DNA of 64,000 nucleotides, from NCBI GenBank assembly GCA_040385645.1, contig JAZKGZ010000014.1, forward strand, positions 150,579-214,578, given 5' to 3'. This stretch comes from JANXSS01 sp040385645. Its GTDB lineage: Bacteria; Pseudomonadota; Gammaproteobacteria; Burkholderiales; Burkholderiaceae_D. Positions 61,648-64,000 of the stretch are shown in pieces. A program made the translations under genes and the position numbers. The stretch's first letter is position 1; each line of letters opens with the position of its first letter. The notes beneath the pieces are model-generated. The model saw nothing but the letters and a program-made list of their open reading frames with translations. It was not told where the DNA came from and ran no database searches.

Positions 61648-62961
61648 ATGTTATTTAATTTTTTTAGTTCACCAACGTCGCTGCTGCCAACGTCGCTGAT
61701 TATGCTGTCATTGCTGGTCGGCTGCAGCACTACATCCGTAGAGCGTCCCGCCACATCCGGCCCGGGTTCCGCAACCCCCACGCCTGGTGTCGCCGTCGCC
61801 CCAGGCACGATGCCGCAAAGTAGTACAAGCTCTGCCGCAACGCCCCCAACCTCCCCCGCAGCGGGTAGCACCACCGTCAGCCCGGCTGTCGTCGGCGGCA
61901 ACACATTACGCCAATCGACCTACGCAGCCATACCTGGTTGGAACAAGGACGATCTGCGTGATGCATGGCCGGCGTTCAAAGCTTCTTGTGATGTTTTGGT
62001 TAGAAGGGTGGAATGGAGAGATACCTGTTTGCTCGCTCAGGATATGGTGGCCACCGACACGCTGACAGTGCGAAAGTTTTTTGAAACTCAGCTCGTACCG
62101 CATCAGGTATTGAACGTCGACGGCACGTCTCAAGGTTTAGTGACAGGCTACTACGAACCTTTGCTGCGCGGCTCCCGTAAGCGTTCAGAAATTTACCAGA
62201 CACCGCTGCATCGACCGCCGCCCGACCTTCTTAATGTGGAGTTGGCCACGGTGTATCCCGAGCTAAAAACCATGCGTTTGCGTGGGCGCATGTCTGCCAA
62301 TAAAATTCTTCCCTACTGGACGCGAGCCGAGCTTACACAAAACGGCATCCTGGCAGGCAAGGAGCTGCTGTGGGTGGACGACCCGATTGACGCTTTCTTT
62401 TTGCAGGTACAAGGCTCCGGACGAGTGCAGCTAGCCGATAGCAAGGAAACCGTACGCGTTAGCTACGCCGAGCAAAACGGCCACCCCTATAAATCGATCG
62501 GGCGTTATTTGGTCGATCGTGGCGAGCTAACGCTCGAGCAGGCATCGGCACAATCGATCAAGGCCTGGTATGCGGCAAACCCGGTGCGCCGCCAAGAATT
62601 ATTGAATGCCAACCCGAGCTATGTTTTTTTTCGTGAAGAAAAGCTTTCCGACCCTAACATCGGTCCGAAAGGATCGTTAGGCGTGCCACTCACGCCACAT
62701 CGCTCGATTGCCGTCGACCCGCAGTACGTACCTCTGGGTGCGCCGGTATTTTTATCCACAACGCAGCCAAACACCGATACGGCTCTGCAGCGCTTGATGA
62801 TGGCGCAAGACACCGGCGGCGCGATTCGCAACGCCGTACGCGCCGACTTTTTCTGGGGTTTCGGGCCTGCGGCTGGCGAGCAGGCAGGCAAGATGAAGCA
62901 GCGCGGCATGATGTGGGTACTTTTGCCCAAATCTTCGGCAATCGCTTTCCCTCAACGTTAG
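61648..62961 (+). CDS. mltA: Membrane-bound lytic murein transglycosylase A
   Basis: About 437 residues from the ATG at 61648, which gives a lipoprotein signal (TSLLPTSLIMLSLLVGCSTTS); the frame extends to a GTG at 61546 and the true start is uncertain. After a Pro/Ser/Thr linker comes the MltA domain (GLVTGYYEPLLRGSRK, DPIDAFFLQVQGSGRVQL, NPSYVFFREEKL) and the C-terminal 3D domain (HRSIAVDPQYVPLGAPVFLS, AQDTGGAIRNAVRADFFWGFG) with conserved aspartates. Cleaves peptidoglycan glycan strands at the outer membrane. Confidence 0.93.
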   Translation: MLFNFFSSPTSLLPTSLIMLSLLVGCSTTSVERPATSGPGSATPTPGVAVAPGTMPQSSTSSAATPPTSPAAGSTTVSPAVVGGNTLRQSTYAAIPGWNKDDLRDAWPAFKASCDVLVRRVEWRDTCLLAQDMVATDTLTVRKFFETQLVPHQVLNVDGTSQGLVTGYYEPLLRGSRKRSEIYQTPLHRPPPDLLNVELATVYPELKTMRLRGRMSANKILPYWTRAELTQNGILAGKELLWVDDPIDAFFLQVQGSGRVQLADSKETVRVSYAEQNGHPYKSIGRYLVDRGELTLEQASAQSIKAWYAANPVRRQELLNANPSYVFFREEKLSDPNIGPKGSLGVPLTPHRSIAVDPQYVPLGAPVFLSTTQPNTDTALQRLMMAQDTGGAIRNAVRADFFWGFGPAAGEQAGKMKQRGMMWVLLPKSSAIAFPQR

Positions 62962-62982
62962 ATTTCCACCCAAAGGAAAATC

Positions 62983-63759
62983 ATGGTTTTTGAAACAGTT
63001 TTGGTTGAGGTGCAGGGAAAAGTCGGCATTCTTCGACTGAATCGGCCAGCTGCGTTGAACGCGCTGAACAACCAGCTAATGGATGAATTGGGCCTTGCAT
63101 TAAAACAATTCGACGCAGACGATGCCATTGGTTGTATCGTTTTAACAGGCAACGATAAGGCGTTTGCGGCCGGTGCAGATATCAATGCGATGGCAGGTTA
63201 TACATTCACCGATGTTTATAAGAGCGACTATATTACCAAAAACTGGGAGCAGATCCTCGGTATTCGCAAACCAATTATCGCCGCCGTCGCCGGCTACGCC
63301 CTCGGTGGCGGCTGCGAGCTCGCCATGATGTGCGATTTTATCATCGCCGCTGACAACGCAAGATTTGGGCAGCCGGAGATCAAAATCGGCACCATACCAG
63401 GTGCAGGCGGAACGCAACGTCTGCCAAGAGCAGTTTCCAAAAGTAAAGCGATGGACATGTGTTTGACTGCCCGCATGATGGACGCCGCGGAAGCCGAGCG
63501 GGCAGGCCTTGTATCGCGTATCGTGGCGCTCGACAAACTCATGGAAGAGGCGGTTGCAGCCGCCACAATTGTTGCCAGCATGTCTCTGCCGGTCGTGATG
63601 ATGATCAAGGAAGCCGTCAACCGCGCCTATGAGTTACCGCTGGCAGAAGGCACTCGATTCGAGCGCCGAATGTTCCACGCAACCTTTGGTCTGCATGACC
63701 AAAAAGAAGGAATGGGCGCGTTCATAGAGAAGCGCTTGCCAAACTTCCAAAACCTTTGA
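62983..63759 (+). CDS. Enoyl-CoA hydratase/isomerase family protein
   Basis: 258 residues. AAAGGA lies before the ATG. Oxyanion-hole motifs AFAAGADINAMAG and AVAGYALGGGCELAMMCDFIIAADNARFGQPEIKIGTIPGAGGTQRLPRAVSKSKAMDM, including both catalytic glutamates, mark a short-chain enoyl-CoA hydratase (crotonase) of beta-oxidation or amino-acid degradation. 21 bp after mltA. Confidence 0.93.
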   Translation: MVFETVLVEVQGKVGILRLNRPAALNALNNQLMDELGLALKQFDADDAIGCIVLTGNDKAFAAGADINAMAGYTFTDVYKSDYITKNWEQILGIRKPIIAAVAGYALGGGCELAMMCDFIIAADNARFGQPEIKIGTIPGAGGTQRLPRAVSKSKAMDMCLTARMMDAAEAERAGLVSRIVALDKLMEEAVAAATIVASMSLPVVMMIKEAVNRAYELPLAEGTRFERRMFHATFGLHDQKEGMGAFIEKRLPNFQNL

Positions 63760-63948
63760 TAATATCCGGCTCCCGTTGCAGCGGATGATTCTGCGGCGGC
63801 GGTTTTAGCAAGCGTCAAGCGCGGGGCTACACATGTATTCCAGCTCGGTCGATTGGCGAACAGTTTAGTCGTGTAATCGGCATGGGATTTTGAACAGCTC
63901 GGCAAGCCTGGGTTTGCAAAAAACCTCTGCAAAACTTACAAAATGCAG

Positions 63949-63977
63949 TTGACTGATTCAAGCAAGGGCGTCATAAT
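63949..63977 (+). promoter_or_regulatory. Strong sigma-70 promoter at the right edge, rRNA-operon-like
   Basis: -35 TTGACT (63949-63954), spacer exactly 17 bp, -10 CATAAT (63972-63977), followed by tctcatctctttgctgctgacgaa, which resembles leader sequences of betaproteobacterial 16S rRNA operons. The transcript would run off the window. The rRNA assignment is inferred. Confidence 0.65.
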
Positions 63978-64000
63978 CTCATCTCTTTGCTGCTGACGAA

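Overview
The window is betaproteobacterial chromosome, most likely Burkholderiales and probably Oxalobacteraceae (Herminiimonas/Glaciimonas-like). This is inferred from the gene content and protein style of tex, prmC, hemA-prfA, trpEGDC, apaG-mltA and the FAD hydroxylase-dsbC neighbourhood. It falls into a left core (1-16.6 kb), a foreign island of about 35 kb (16,675-51,722) and a right core (51.7-64 kb).

Left core. Minus-strand housekeeping genes run hemA, prfA, dsbB, prmC, tex (tex leaves the window on the left). A ribbon-helix-helix/PIN toxin-antitoxin pair sits between prfA and dsbB. Next come a CHASE2 histidine kinase, a LysM-FecR protein and an OmpR-type regulator in one operon, then a HiPIP, a DUF3455 lipoprotein, a His-rich exported peptide, a polar amino-acid binding protein, an endonuclease III homologue and an AbrB/VapC pair.

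Island. A complete tRNA-Phe(GAA) gene lies at 51,670-51,745. A 55-bp exact copy of its 3' end lies at 16,620-16,674. A tyrosine integrase, a phage-type regulator and an excisionase-like protein lie beside the intact tRNA, so the stretch between the repeats is an integrated element. It carries a MOBQ TraA-type relaxase-helicase, a TraD-like protein and a candidate oriT, but no type IV secretion genes, which fits an integrative mobilizable element. Cargo, left to right: an IS66 element with an 8-bp target duplication and a 1-nt frameshift in its transposase; a 100-N assembly gap in an 11-bp tandem repeat; a decayed DUF4224-umuD-umuC cassette behind a LexA box; a block of unrecognised exported proteins; serine recombinases; a cassette-like run of small ORFs separated by a recurring intergenic motif; a three-gene SIR2 / middle-component / zinc-hook SMC-like ATPase operon that looks like a Lamassu (ABC three-component) anti-phage system; an XRE regulator; a HAD protein; an intact second copy of the DUF4224-LexA box-umuDC cassette; and a type II restriction-modification pair (D12-class adenine methylase plus SacI-family endonuclease).

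Right core. An FAD hydroxylase of the UbiH/COQ6 family, dsbC, a DUF3429 membrane protein, an M61 PDZ peptidase, trpE-G-D-C on the minus strand, apaG, mltA and an enoyl-CoA hydratase. At the very right edge is a strong sigma-70 promoter with a 17-bp spacer that resembles an rRNA operon promoter.

The strongest biological story is a mobilizable tRNA-Phe island that combines two defence modules (Lamassu-SIR2 and a SacI-like RM) with an SOS-regulated mutagenic polymerase. The least understood part is the exported-protein block at 28.0-31.8 kb and the small-ORF array that follows it.
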